A stretch of 64,000 nt of DNA from Cordilura impudica. Lineage: Eukaryota > Arthropoda > Insecta > Diptera > Scathophagidae. The stretch spans positions 70,560,025 to 70,624,024 of the forward strand of contig OY821519.1 of NCBI GenBank assembly GCA_963682025.1, read 5' to 3'. The translations under genes were made by a program, and so were the position numbers. The notes beneath the pieces were generated by a model. The model was not told the origin of the DNA and ran no database searches. It was given only the letters and a program-made list of their open reading frames with translations. Below, in pieces: positions 20,424 through 32,342 of the stretch (the stretch's first letter is position 1; each line of letters opens with the position of its first letter).

Positions 20424-20982
20424 ATTCCGAATGAATTTGCGGCCCCATAAACTCGAATCGATATAACGATGTCCGTCTGTCCGTCTGTTGAAATCGTGCC
20501 CATTTTCAAAATAAACTATTTACCTGGGTAAAATTTGGATAACATCGTTTGTCATTATTTCGAGCCGTTTGGTCTTAAAAATGGGGTAAATTGGGCTGGA
20601 TATGGCCTAAAATGTGGAGATACCTCTAAAAAATCCTGAAAATTCAGTATGTTTGTTTTAATAGTTTACTGTTAAAATATTGCTTGCAACATAACTGTTG
20701 TTGTATAAAATATACAGCTAAAAAAATAACACTAAAATGTTGCAAATATATTAACCTCATCAACAAACAACTCACCATTTATGTTATGGCAAACGGTGGG
20801 CCATGGGTTCGTCGTCCGTGTCGGAAATTATTATTTTTTTAATAATTGTTTTTTTTAATATTACATTTATAATTCAGTTTTCAAATATTTTCTTTACATT
20901 TGTTATAAATTATTTCATTATTTAAACGAAAAATCCAGATGGGGGGTAGTAAAGATCGGCATATCCTACCTTAACACTCTTT
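20424..20982 (+). mobile_element. Family A repeat, nearly full length, diverged
   Basis: Has 'gtcattccg', 'ccccataaactcga', 'gatataacgatgtccgtctg' 'tccgtctgttgaaatc', 'ctgggtaaaatttgg' and ends 'agtaaagatcggcatatcct' 'accttaacactcttta'. The terminal hairpin is degraded on its right arm. Confidence 0.65.
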
Positions 20983-21344
20983 AATATTTTTCTAGTGCTT
21001 AAATTAATGTAATTTTGTAATAATTTATTATTATATGGTTATTAATTAAATTAATAAATAAATAATAGTTTTTGAGATGAATAGTATTTTTAAAGTCCTA
21101 TCTAACGGATTTTAATTTTATGGACAAAAAAATGCAGATGTACATATCTCGAATTGAGGTTTGCAACTTGGGAAATATTTTTATATTTATTTTTAAGGTC
21201 ATCAAAGTTCCTCCTAAAGCTAATAATTTTCTAACTACCAAAATTACTTGAGCTTTTATTATACAGATCAAACTATTTACAGGTCGCAAGGGTGTTATTA
21301 AAAGCCCGATAAAACTTGAAATTGTAAAAAATAACACCAAAAAT
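20983..21344. other. AT-rich sequence, nothing recognised
   Basis: No feature seen. Confidence 0.45.
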
Positions 21345-22150
21345 TAATTTTCAACAAAACAAATTTTTATTCGAAAGACGAACAATGGCGTCAATTGTTG
21401 CTTGCTGGTTTATCAGCCTAAACGAGTGACTTCACGTAGCGCCACAGTTAATAATCCACCTTGGCGGCACGTTCTTGGAGGACAATTGATTTAATTAAGT
21501 CGATGGTTGCGGTCGCCGTATGGCACGTAGCGCCATTTTGTTGAAACCACATCTCGCCTGGATCATTGCCATCCATACTTTCAAACTAAAAAATCATAGA
21601 TCATGCTGCGGAAACCCGATCTCCTTCAGTTTTCAAGAAATAAGGTATGATGATGCCACCAGCGTGAAAATCGCAACAAACGCTGCATTTTTCTGGATGT
21701 AATGGAATCTGTAGTGTCTGTTATGGATTGGTCTCACCCCATATGCGGCAATATTGTTTATTAACACACCCGTTGAGCCAAAAATGAGCCCAGCTGCTCT
21801 AAAGCCCAATCGTAGAGAACGCCGCAAATGATGGTCTCATGCCTTGCACCAGTTGGATCTTATATGGCTGTAGGCCAAGATCTTTGCGCAAAATTTTCCA
21901 CGTAGTGGACGGACAGAGCCCCAATCGATAAATTTGGATCTTCTATTACACTTTCGTTTACAGCGGCGATATTCTCAACAGTATGTACATCGCTTTGACA
22001 CATTTAGAGAATATGTGGTATGAAATATATCCACCGTTTCGACGGATGGGCTTGCTCAGATGGACGATTATGTACGGTATAAAAATCGCGAAGTCGTCTA
22101 TAAGTTGCGGGAACCGATGACAGATTTTCAAAGTAAATTTAGATAATCAG
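21345..22150 (-). pseudogene. IS630/mariner-type transposase relic (DD41D group)
   Basis: Minus strand, N- to C-terminal from about 22130 down: VRDFYTVHNRPSEQ, VENIAAVNESVIEDPNLSIG, then DPTGARHETI, LEQLGSFLAQRV, INNIAAYGVRPIHNRHYRF-HYIQKNAAF around the first catalytic region, WFQQNGATCHTATATIDL (the position normally Asp is Asn), CPPRTC and YVKSLV.ADKPAS. The order is that of insect DD41D-type transposases; part of the segment between the second and third acidic residues is deleted, and there are several stops and frameshifts. Better-preserved relatives are at 49030-50276 and 54298-55020. Confidence 0.75.
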
Positions 22151-22491
22151 AGTATACTAGTCACAAATGTCAAAAAGTGAGCGCAGCATGACAGTTCGTT
22201 TGACAGCTAAAACCCTTTCGTAAGTTCTATGTATCTAAGCAAAAAAAAAAAAAAACACTTCACATACAGGTCGCAAATATAAATATACCAGTTGTTATAA
22301 GGTTCCCAAGGCACCCGATAGTAAGTAAAAATATTTTGTTTTATCGAGTTCATAAACCAGCATTACGGAGTCAGTCAGTGAGTCATCAAATCAATGAGTC
22401 CGCTATGAACTTTGGTATAAAAACTTTCATCGGTTAAAGGAAGACCTAAACATATAATTTTTACCACGTATAATATTCGATAGTTGGCTAG
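22151..22491. other. AT-rich sequence, one short family-B-like word
   Basis: 'acaggtcgcaaatataaata' near 22266 recalls the middle of family B; otherwise nothing recognised. Confidence 0.4.
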
Positions 22492-22493
22492 TA

Positions 22494-23476
22494 CGAGGGC
22501 GAATTGATATTGAAGCTAATCGATTTCGGGAACCCCTCAAAATACGCATTAATTTCGGTAATCACTTCTTCGTTTGAGATGAATCTTTTTCCTGCGAGCC
22601 ATTTTTTCAAGTTTGGAAACAGGAAAAAGTCACTAGGAGCTAAATCTGGACTATAAGGTGGATGATCAACCAATTCGAAGTGTATTTCACGTAATTTTAG
22701 CATCGTATCTAATGCTGTGTGAACCGGTGCGTTATCTTGAAGAAAGAGCACTTTTTCTTCTTTAAATGCGGTCGTTTTTTCTTGATTGCATCAATCAATT
22801 GATCCAATAATGCACGATAATACTTTCCTGTGATTGTGGATCCTTTTTCAAGATAATCGATGAGAACTATTCCGTGTGCATCCCAAAATACAGTGGCCAT
22901 AACCTTGCCAGCCGATTTCACTGCCTTCGCCTTCTTCGGAGCTTCGACCCATTGTTTCGATTGATTTTTGGTTTCAGGTGTGTAGTGGTGGACCCACGTT
23001 TCATCAACAGTTATTAATCGACGCCAAAAATCAACAGGATTACGCTTTATCACGTCCAAACACCGCTGTGAAGTGGTCTGTCGAACTCGTTTTTGTTCGA
23101 CACTGGGCAAACGAGGCACCCATCTTGCCGATAGCTTTTTCATATGCAAATGTTCATGTAAAATGTTGAACACACGTTCATATGATGTGTTTACCATTTC
23201 AACAATCACACGCAACTCGACTCGGCGATCATTCATAACGATATCGAGGATTTTCTTGATATTTTCTTCAGTAACCACCTCTTTTGGCCTTCCTGTTGAT
23301 GGTATTGTTGCAGTGCTTGTTCGTCCGCGTTTAAATTCAGCAATCCAATATTTTACCATGTAATCTGACGGAGCAGACTCACCGTAATGTTTATCGAGCT
23401 TTTCTTTTGTCTCTTTCGCCGTTTTCCCTTTCAAATAATAGTGTTTAATCACTGCACGAAATTCGCTTTTTTCCAT
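22494..23476 (-). pseudogene. mariner transposase, one frameshift
   Basis: ATG at 23476. The N-terminal two HTH region (about residues 1-110) includes AVIKHYYLKGKTAKETKEKL and EFKRGRTST; WVPRLPSVEQK is the mariner WVPxxL-type linker; ITVDETWVHHYTPETKNQSK carries the first Asp. After about residue 245, a poly-A run in the coding strand near 22752 has lost one base, so the frame turns to KKCSFF; in the neighbouring frame it continues VLFLQDNAPVHTALD (second Asp) and HPPYSPDLAPSDFFLF (third Asp). There are 34 residues between the second and third Asp, the mariner DD34D signature. The C-terminus runs straight into the left TIR after YFEGFPKS, losing roughly the last 20-30 residues and the 3' leader. 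The enzyme cuts and pastes at TA; this copy is recent but inactive. Confidence 0.9.
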
Positions 23477-23647
23477 TTTTCAAGAAACACAAAAGTTGCT
23501 TACTTCAAATGACTACAACAAATAAACTAATCGATGAATTTGGGTGACATTTTAACAGCTGACGTTTGACAGATCGTAATTAAAAAAAAGTTTTTGTGTT
23601 TGTGCTGCCATCTAGCGCTAGGTAGCTTCAATATCAATCCGCCCTCG
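22494..23647 (-). mobile_element. mariner transposon, nearly intact
   Basis: Inverted ends CGAGGGCGAATTGATATTGA (left) and, in inverted orientation, CGAGGGCGGATTGATATTGA (right), about 25 bp with one difference. TA flanks both ends (22492-22493 and 23648-23649). Total ~1154 bp, slightly under the ~1.3 kb usual for mariner. It contains one transposase gene on the minus strand. Confidence 0.9.
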
Positions 23648-23759
23648 TACTCTTCAGAAGTGGTTTATTTGATTTTCTAAAAATAAAGCAAGACACAGAA
23701 AACTAAAAAAACATTTATTTCGTATCCTTATTTTTTGGATAAAATCGATTTCACAAATT

Positions 23760-24275
23760 TTTTGGGCTACAAGGATAAAAATTCCGTTTTAAGATGTGCA
23801 AAAAAAAAAAAAAGTTTTTCGTGAAGCGCCCGTACTGTATCTTGATGAAAATGTACATTCTTCTCGGTCAAATGCGGAGAATTTTTTAAATTGTTTAAGT
23901 TGTTAAATTGGTCCAATAATTTGGCATAGTATTCACAGTTAATTTTTTGTAATGTATGATGCCGCGTACAATCCAAAAAACTGTCGCCATGACCTTTTCG
24001 TGAAGCGCCCGTACTGTATCTTGATGAAAATGCACTTTCTTCTTGGTCAAATGCGGAGAATTTTTTAAATTGTTTTAAGTCGTTAGATTGGTCCAATAAG
24101 TTGGCATAGTATTCATAGTTAGTTTTTTGTAATGCATGATGACCTTGTTGGCCGATAAGCCCAACTTGGCCTTTTTCGGAGCCGGTTTCACCGGAAAAAC
24201 CCTTTGTTTAAACTGCTGCTTAGTCTCTGGTGTGTTATAATGGATTCATGTTTCCTTTACCGTGAAACTTATTGT
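23760..24275 (-). pseudogene. mariner transposase relic with internal tandem duplication
   Basis: Minus strand from 24275 down: FTVKET.IHYNTPETKQQFK (first catalytic region), APKKAKLGLSANK, then KGHGDSFLDCTRHHTLQKIN, CEYYAKLLDQFNN, SPHLTEKNVHFHQDTVRALHEK (second Asp). The stretch 23815-23995 is repeated at 23996-24176 (shift 181), so the block between the first and second Asp occurs twice in one frame for 110 codons (23767-24096). The C-terminal third and both ends are missing. Confidence 0.8.
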
Positions 24276-25140
24276 AAGAAATTCTACAGAATTCGAGGGG
24301 TTTTTTGTTTAGGAAAAAATTCCCAGAACCTAATGGCGTCTTATTTTGCAAAGGGACTTTTCCTCGGAATCTAAAAGAATTTCTTAAATTTTTTTTTTTA
24401 AATTGAGGGATTTATAAAGGAAACATTTCTCAAATTCAGAATTCCTTTTGAAAAATTCCGCCTATTCCAAGTTGGTTTCTTGGGGGGAAAATTCCTCGGC
24501 ATCCTGAGGGGTTTTCTTTTTTGAAATCTTCTTCAGTATCAGGGATTTTCTATTTGAAAGAGATTTACGAGTAAAGAAAATCTTCTATAGAGATATTCCA
24601 CAGAAACTAACGCATCTTTGCCGGTTTTTTAATTGGATTTCTGAAGTAAAAATTAATGAAACTCGGAGGTTTTCTCAGAATCACATGTTTTTCTTGTGGA
24701 TCAATTCTTCAGAATCGGAAGATTTCTTTCAAAAAATTCCGCTTATTCCTAGCGGTTTTCTTGGGAAAAATCCTCGGCATCCTGAGGGGTTTTCTTTTTG
24801 AAGTCTTCCTCAGAATCAGGGATTTTCTGCTTGAAATATACCTTAGAATGTGAGATATCTTCTATAGTTAGATTCCACAAACTCAGGAAAAAATCGTAAA
24901 AACCTGAGGAATTTTTTTTTGCAGATTTTTTAATTGGATTTCTTAAAAAATTTACTTAAAATCTAAGGGTTTTATAGAGTATTAATTTCGCTTGAGGAAA
25001 ATTCCTCAGCATCTGAGGGATTTTCTTTTTAAAATCTTCTTCAAAATCAGGGATTTTCAAATTGAAACATTTCTTAAGATATGAAATTCCACAAAATGTA
25101 AGGAAATATTCCTCGGAAATTAAATTTCCTCTTCAAAAAT
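24276..25140. repeat. Degenerate tandem repeat, ~245-285-bp units
   Basis: 'attcctcggcatcctgaggg' plus 'gttttctttt' near 24490, 'atcctcggcatcctgagggg' near 24770 and 'attcctcagcatctgaggga' near 25000 head equivalent units, each followed by 'tcttcttcagtatcagggat' plus 'tttct'. 'ttccgcctattcc' and 'ttccgcttattcc' are 281 bp apart. About three units plus a weaker first one. No coding function seen. Confidence 0.7.
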
Positions 25141-26003
25141 AATATCTTTTTTTCATGTAAAATGCCATATAAGTTATTTTTATAACTTATATGGTATTTG
25201 AAAATTCTCTCATTTTTCTCTCAATCATAGTGAGTACCATGTAATTCTTAAAAATTTGCATACAATATTCAATTTGTTCGTCGTAAGTATTTAGTTAAGT
25301 ACTAACAGATACTTTTAATAGTATTTTGTAACAGTTTGGCAGCTTTGCCAAAAAAAAAATAAATAAATAGAAAATACCAACACATACTATTTTAATCATC
25401 GTCATTGTCATCACAAACATCATCATCATCATCATTAGGATGATGAGGCGAAGAGCACATGTTGTTAGCTAGCTGGTAAATGGCATCTCATTTCAATTGC
25501 GCAATGTCTCTAGAGATATTGACAGCGACGACTACTCCCACACAAAAGAAAAAATAAAAAAAAAAAGAAAGAAAAAAATAAAATAAAAACGAGAAGTTAT
25601 GCTTTTGTGAACACCAACAAAACAGTACTCGTTTACTTGTTCATCATTATTGTTATCATCCCCTTCATCTCATATCTGATTATTTAGTTCATAATTTTCT
25701 ATAATTTATCTTTTGTTGTTTTGTTTTAAATCCATACAAGCACAAAAAAGCAAAATAACGAACATCAATTTAACCTAATTTTAACATTTTTCTTCTTTCC
25801 TTTTGTTGTCCTTTTTCTCTCATCTCATATCTTCTAAATATGAAATTTGATGATGATGTTGTAATGTTTATACTCCTTATTGTGGTTCACAAGAAACAAA
25901 ACTCACGTCCTTATTAAATATTCCCAATGGTCTCATTGTGTGTGGCAGTTTTTTGTTCATTGTTAACTTGGAGTATCATTTAAAAGCAATCTGTTTAAAT
26001 ATA
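25141..26003. other. AT-rich sequence with (ATC)n microsatellite, nothing recognised
   Basis: 25393-25445 holds a short cat/atc repeat (catcatcatcatcatcatta) and 25548-25597 an A/G-rich tract. No open frame with similarity and no family copy. Confidence 0.5.
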
Positions 26004-26075
26004 CTCCAAACTCCACTGTGCTGGAGGAGGGCTTAGAAATGTTCGTCATTCCATTTGCATCGCAATGAAGTGGCG
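26004..26075 (+). mobile_element. Family A 5' fragment, diverged
   Basis: 'actccaaactccactgtgct', 'ggaggagggctt' and 'tgttcgtcattccatttgca' follow the family-A 5' end with TATACCC lost. Confidence 0.45.
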
Positions 26076-26569
26076 GTGGTAACGAATAAAATGTATATTG
26101 TAGACTTTTATACACTCGTAATTGCCACAATCTAATATCTCACCGCAAGAAAATAACTTCTAAAAATATAAGATATATGTTATTCTTGTGATGCGGATGT
26201 GGTGAAATGTAGAATCATCACCAATGGATTTAATATGGAATTTTCATAGGAAGTACATTTTTACTAGTGCAAAATGTCATGATAAATCACTTCTTTGGAA
26301 GTGTAGTATTTTTAGAACAATTCTTGATGTTTTTATCAATTTAAACTTTTGATTTTCAAAATATATTTTATATTCTTATCTCAATGTGAACTTTTAAGTC
26401 AATATCAGTCCTTTAATATCAATTATCCTTTTTCCAATATAAATTCATTCATTTCCCGATATTAATTTGTAATTCCCAATTTTAATTTTGATAATCTCAA
26501 TTTCTATTTGATATTATCAAGATTTTATTTTTCATAACTTTGTTGGCATTTTAGCTCCGTAACAGTTAT
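26076..26569. other. AT-rich sequence, nothing recognised
   Basis: 26395-26520 has a loose alternation of 'aatatcaat' and 'ccaat' words but no clean period. Confidence 0.45.
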
Positions 26570-27000
26570 AAAAGGTGTTTTTTTTAGAGTTGAGAACTTT
26601 GAATTAAAATAAAGCAAAGGAAAATATTTTTGTTATCAATTAAACTGGCTTTATTGGACAGATTATTTTATGCCATCAATTTCTAAATACGGCTGACGCG
26701 TACTTTCCGCGACATTTGTGGCCATATTTTGCCAAGGTTTCCAGATGTTCAATTGTCACTAGTTTATTTGCGTAGACGAGTCACTTTACATAACCCCAAA
26801 GAAAAGAATCCCCAAAGTTTCAAAAGTTTCTTTGAGAAATTAAGGCTCCGTCCTGTTGGAACCACATGTCAGCAAGATTAATGCCAGCTAATTTAGGTAC
26901 GAAAAACAGGTAATCATTTCTGCCCATCATCGTATTTGAAGACATATATATGAACCATTGCCTGCGCCGGCTCCCAAAGCGCACCAAACAGTAATTTCTT
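26570..27000 (-). pseudogene. DD41D-group transposase relic, C-terminal part
   Basis: The left boundary is TATAAAAGGTGTTTTTTTTA, a terminus seen in insect mariner-like elements. Reading the minus strand: ..ALWEPAQAMVHIY.., WGYVK.LVYANK.VTIEHLE (third catalytic region's downstream block) and KYGHKCRGKYASAVFRN. The order matches the C-terminus of the relics at 21345 and 54298. Heavily mutated; the second-Asp region is not legible. The other side reaches the family-C element at 27032. Confidence 0.5.
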
Positions 27001-27031
27001 AGTTGTCTTTTTGCACCTTAGATACTTAACT

Positions 27032-27746
27032 CTGTGGTTTTCTGGAATAACCGCGTATGTCCATTTTTGTCAGTTTTGAGTTAACGATGCCAATTATATT
27101 AAATTTTAACGCTCTTTACATGTGTTCAATTAAAAAAAAAAAAAAAAAAATATTGACCATTTCTGATTTTTTTATTTAAATAACGACGTAACTTAAATGT
27201 TTATTAAATTAATTTGCAGCACTAACGACGTATGTCAACCTACGTTTGATCGCTGACAAATTAATTCCACAGAAAACAACACATAGCGACATACGTTGTT
27301 ATTAATGAAAAAAAAAAAATGAAAAATAATTTTGGATTAGTTTTCAGTTTATAACCACTTGTAAAAACTTTTGTGTTTATTTCTGTTATTTTTTGTCACT
27401 ATTATTCTTGATACGTTGTTATATTCTCATCCTAAGTCCCGTTAACCTTTTGTTGACGAACAAAAAAATCCATTTTTCAAGCAAAAGAAAACGATGTTTG
27501 TCGACATAAGTTGTTTTTTCTGTACACACTTTACATATTGTTTTTTTCGTCCTTCTCCAGGATCCATTCCTCTGAAGATTTTTGACTCAAAATTTTATAT
27601 AAAGTATTTATTGCCCATATCTACAGGACTGTTAAATAAAAATCTCTAAAATCTTTATATCGAGCCCATAATTTCACATATAACGTTTTTGGCTCCCCTG
27701 AACATTTTGATTTTATGACATACGCGGTTATTCTAGAAAACCACAA
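27032..27746 (+). mobile_element. Family C transposon, copy 2 (715 bp)
   Basis: CTGTGGTTTTCTGGAATAAC at the left and ...GGTTATTCTAGAAAACCACA at the right, flanked by AACT on both sides (27028-27031 and 27747-27750, counting the last TIR base as mutated g to a). Internal inverted words as in copy 1. A ~30-bp stretch present in copy 1 near 17450 is deleted here. Confidence 0.8.
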
Positions 27747-28079
27747 AACTAAGATAAACTAGAATTTTGGACTTCCGACTTCTATTGTTCCTGAGATATG
27801 GCGCGTCAAAGAATGAACAAATCATTAAACACACATATAAGTGGTGGTCTGCCATTATAATTTATATATTAAATTTTTTTTTAACATACAGGGTCAAAAT
27901 TTGCTTATTTTAAAGGTATTGAGAATAGCTTTTATTTGAGTGATATAAATATTTTATACAAAAGGAGTTAAAGAAATATTTATTTTATATTTTCAATTAA
28001 AAATTCTCGCTATTCGGAGTACAGTTTTACTTTAAGGTTTGATTTTTCTTCAGGAACAAAATAGTGGATATTTTGTGTT

Positions 28080-30290
28080 CCTCAAGCCCATAAACCATTT
28101 TTTTTTTGGAAACTCTTCTTCTGCTTTATAATCTTCCTCTGTTAAAAATACAAAATTTGAATTCAAAAGATGTTCACGGCACCGCTCATAGAATTGAAGC
28201 GGGGTATTAATTTGGCTGCAAACTGGCTCGGCGAGCTTCTCTCTTTACGTTTCCATCAAGACCATCGCTAGGACCTTTTCCATGGCTTGTGGCAAAAAAA
28301 TGTCATTCAGCTGGAAACCCAAAATCATCTTCATGATGACATAAATTAGCAAATTTGTTTTATTCTTAAATTGAGCCATCTGAAAAATAAAAAAAATTTT
28401 CGTGGTGTTGTACAAAACTTATTTTGTAGACACATTATCATATGGCGATGGAACAAGTGGACTGCTACAGTGTTGTGGATAAGACTATTAGATATAACTA
28501 TGTAATTGGTGTGCTCTAACTGGCCATTGTACTTGGAATATATAGAATTGGAATTGGGTATAAAGTAGCTTGGCTGCTGTTACAATGAAAACCTTGTGAA
28601 GAGTCCTGAACAAAAAAAATATGCATTTTCCAAAAAATCACATATTGCAATTTACACATGTTCTCCAAGCGATTATTTTTTTTGCATTTAATATACTGCT
28701 TGTTCCTTTGCGATAAACGAGTGAGGCAAAAGTCTGTGGTTTTCTAGAATAACCGCATATGTCATAAAATCAAAATGTTCAGGGGAGCCAAAAAACGTTA
28801 TATTTGATATTATGGGCTCGATATAAAGATTTTAAAGCTTTTTATTTAACAGTCCTGTAAATATGGGCAATATATACTTTATATAAAATTTTGAGTCAAA
28901 AATCTTCAGAGGAATAGATCCTAGAAAAGGACGAAAAAACAATATGTAAATTACACTTAAAGTGTGTGCAGATAAAATAACTTATGTCGACAAACGTCGT
29001 TTTCTTGGAAAAAGAAAACTACCAATGCAACCACCCATTTAGACATAGTTGTTGCTTGAAAAATGAATTTTTTTGTTCGCCAACAAAAAGTTAACGGGAC
29101 TTAGGATGAGAATGTAACAACGTATCAAGAATAATAGTGACAAAAAATAACAGAAATAAACACAAAAGTTTTAATAAGTGGTTATAAACTGAAACCTAAT
29201 CCAAAATAATTTTGCATTTTTTTTTCATTAATAACAACGTATGTCGCTATGTGTCGTTTTCTGAGAAAATAATTTGTCAGCGATCAATCGTAGGTTGACA
29301 TAAGTCGTTAGTGCTGCAAATTAATTTAATAAAGATTTAAGTTACGTCGTTATTTAAAGAAAAAAATCAGAAATGATCAATATTTTTTTTTTTTAATTTA
29401 ACACATGTAAAGAGCGTTAAAAATTAAAATATTTGGCATCGTTAACTCTAAACTGACAAAAATGGACATACGCGGTTATTCCAGAATCACAGAATTGTCA
29501 ATAATTTTTCGCAAAGTGAATCCAGAAAATCTTCAGCCTGCTTTACCATTGTTTCCAATGAGTCTCTATCCACACATATCCATTGTTTATATGTAATTTC
29601 ATCAACATGATTTGTTTCTAATAGTTCGCCAAGTTTTTGATTGACTTTTTCTACTCCTTGGACAGTCCTTACATATAGCTAAATAGCATTTGGGAGTCGA
29701 AGGATTGCACGTGATTTTCTCAAAGCAATCTTTATACGTTTCAAGGTGGAAATTTTCTAAGCCTTCTGTTAATTTTTTTAAGTTCAAGGAGAATTGTGAG
29801 TTCCACTGGTATTGACCAACACAACATTTTTCGGACGAAGCTTACAAAATTTAGAAAGACCAATTTTTATTCCTTCATGTTTTTCTTTAAACAATGCAGA
29901 CATTTCACTTAGATTTCCATGTAGCAATCTCTTAGTTTTTTATTTTCACACCATTCTCAAACATAGAAACATAATTTTTTACCTTCCGAGCCATAAAGTC
30001 GGAAATTTCAAACTCCTGTACCATTTTCTGCAATGCCTAACTTTTTGGTAAAAGGGTTAGCAATTGTATTTTTTCGCTATTCTTTTGAGTAGATTTGAAT
30101 GTTTCCTTTAATTGCTGAAATATTTCCGATTCTGGACAAACAAGAGAAACTGTAGGATCAGTTCTTAGATCTGGAAAAAGCTTTTTTTTATAGAAGTACT
30201 TAACCTATCAAATTTTTAGATTCTGTAACTTTTTTTGATAAGTTTTTTTCTTTTCGATAGGGAAAGCTTCCACATTATCGAAATTTAATA
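28080..30290 (-). pseudogene. Element H transposase relic
   Basis: From about 30150 down the minus strand: SEKIQLLTLLPKS, MVQEFEISDFMARK (N-terminal DNA-binding type region), then LHMEI-like sequence, KIGLSKFCKLRPKNVVLV, LENFHLETYKDCFEKITCNP, PKCYLAICKDCP (a Cys-rich block), and, beyond the family-C insert, LLPHSFIAKEQA, a block near 28640 corresponding to a catalytic-strand region, IYFSDG-like sequence at about 28385, and NFANLCHHEDDFGFPAE and HFFATSHGKGPSDGLDGNVK (about 28210-28345), ending with ...FYERCREHLL. I recognise this domain order from insect and cnidarian transposon proteins but cannot name the superfamily with certainty. Many stops and frameshifts; longest intact piece 61 codons (29602-29787). 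Inactive. Confidence 0.65.
28734..29492 (-). mobile_element. Family C transposon, copy 3 (759 bp), inserted in element H
   Basis: CTGTGGTTTTCTAGAATAAC at the left and ...GGTTATTCCAGAATCACAG at the right. Flanks are AAGT and AATT, one difference in 4. Joining the outer sequences restores LLPHSFIAKEQA-type transposase coding of element H, confirming the boundary. Confidence 0.8.
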
Positions 30291-30926
30291 TATAGCAAAA
30301 GTAAACATTAAACAAAAATTAAAAAAATATATAATTAAATTTTACATAAAAAAATTTTTTTTTGTATCAGGAAATGCCAACAAGACTATCAGGATCTTCC
30401 TTTAAGTTTTAAGCCTTAGAAAATATAAAATATAAAAACGTATTAAATGTTTTTTACAATTTTTGCTAAAAAAATATTTGATATTAAAAAAAATTATAAA
30501 AAATAGTATAATTTTTTTTTAAAATAATATCACATTTTTGTCAATATCTCAGGAACTAATAAGAGCTCAGGAACTAATAAGAGCTCAAAATGCAGAGGAG
30601 ACTATCAGGATCAACATATATTTTTTTTTAAAATTTCAAAAATTTAATTTTTTGAGATATAGCTTCCCAAACTTTAAATCGTGTGATAGTGACCTTTGAC
30701 CTTTCGAAAAAAAATCACTTAATCACTTAGTTTTAAAGCTATTTTCAATACCTCTTAAATGAGATCAATTTCGACCTTCTATGTTTAAAACTTTTGAAGA
30801 TATAAGCAATAATGGCAGACCACTTATGTGTGTTTTTAGTGAATTTTTTACTTTTCGAAGCGCCATATTTCGGGAACCACAAACGCTAGACACCCAAATT
30901 TTTTTAATTTATATTAGCTTAGTACT

Positions 30927-31789
30927 GTAGAACATTTATGCTAATTTTGTTACAATTCAAAGAGCGTAAGGTCGAACATGGCGTTTTTTTTTCGTTGATT
31001 TTAAATGGAATTACCCTTGTGGATTATCTTCACTCGAAAAGCGACAATTTTCCTTATTTTCGTACCTATTCAATGCAAAAAAGAAGAAATTTATAAAGAG
31101 TAATTTTTAAGAGAGACTTGTTCACAATTGTATATTAGAATCAGATCTACATTTACTTCTATATGTTTTTTTGTGTTAAAATATCAAAATAACAGTTATT
31201 TTTGAACCCAGGTTACTTTGGACGCAAAGAAAAAGTCATTCGTTAAAGAATGGCTACACTTTTTTTTGTTGAGCCCTTTGAAGTTTTAATATAAAATGGA
31301 ATAATTTGGTATGATTTCATGTTAGGAGAGTAAATTTTTTTTAACCTCAATAACCTTTTATTTTAAAATTTATTTTAAAATTTTTACCTGAATTTTAATT
31401 TGATTCGGTTTATAGGTTTCTAAGAACCTTTTTCTCTATAAGCCCCACAATTCTGCAATCATTTCCCGATAGGAAACACTCACATTCTGAATACTTTTAA
31501 ACATTATTTCAAATGTAAAATCGTGCAATCTATAAAACATTTTCCCTAAAAATGTTCTTAATGTTCTCCAATCTCTCTAAAGTAAATCTTAGATTCTAAA
31601 ATGTTTTTTCTATAGAAATTTTCTTACATTAGTTTTCCGCGAAATCCTAACCTAGAGTGATGGCGATATTCTCAGTTTAGATTCTGATTCAGTGTTTTAG
31701 TCTCAGGTTCTATAGAAAAAATATAAGATTAATGATGTGGAAAAAAGAACGAAATTAAGTCATAAACAACATATACATTTTCTCTGTTT
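30927..31789. other. AT-rich sequence, nothing recognised
   Basis: No repeats shared within the window and no recognisable coding frame were seen. Confidence 0.45.
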
Positions 31790-31823
31790 TTTCTATTTTA
31801 TTACCATCTTTTTTTATTTTTTT

Positions 31824-31854
<31 letters not shown>

Positions 31855-32342
31855 TTTTTTATTTTTTATTTATTTTTTATTTTTATTTTTTTATTTTTAT
31901 TTTTTTTTATTTTTTTTTTATTTTTTTTTATTTTTTTTTATTTTTTTTTATTTATTTTTATTTTTTTTTATTTTTATTTTTTTTTTATTTTTTTTTTTAT
32001 TTTTTTTTTTAAATTTTTTGTATTTTTATTTTTATTTTTTTTTATTTTTATTTATTTTAATTTTTTTACTTTTATTTTTATTTTTTTTAATTTTTTTACT
32101 TTTTTTTTTTTTTTTTTTTTTTATTTTTATTTTTATTTTTTTATATTAATTTTTTTTTTATTTTTATTTTTGTTTTTATTTTTATTTTTTTTTTATTTAT
32201 TTTTTATTTTTTTTATTTCTTTTTTTATTTTTATTTTTTCTTATTTTTATTTTTTTTTTAATTAATTTTTTTTATTTTTACTTTTTAATTTTTTTTTTCT
32301 TTTTTATTTTTTATTTTTATTATTTTTTTATTTTTATTTTCT
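31790..32342. repeat. T-rich low-complexity tract, (TTTTTA)n-like
   Basis: About 550 bp of T runs of 4-20 separated by single A, rarely C or G. It produces a spurious 91-codon Phe/Tyr frame on the plus strand. Confidence 0.9.

Larger units (their letters stand above)
27750..30926 (-). mobile_element. Element H: long-TIR DNA transposon with transposase relic
   Basis: The left arm 27750-27970 and right arm 30690-30926 are imperfect inverted repeats. Shared words in order from outside in: 'actaag.taa', 'atatggcgc', 'acacacataagtggtctgcc' 'attat', 'aaagctatt.tcaatacct' and 'tttgacc'. Between the arms a broken transposase reads on the minus strand, and a family-C element (28734-29492) is inserted. 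Without that insert the element is ~2.4 kb. Superfamily not assigned. Confidence 0.65.

Noticed and set aside
31737..32012. 91-codon Phe/Tyr-rich frame resembling a membrane protein
   Set aside because: It is a T-rich low-complexity tract (TTTTTA)n.
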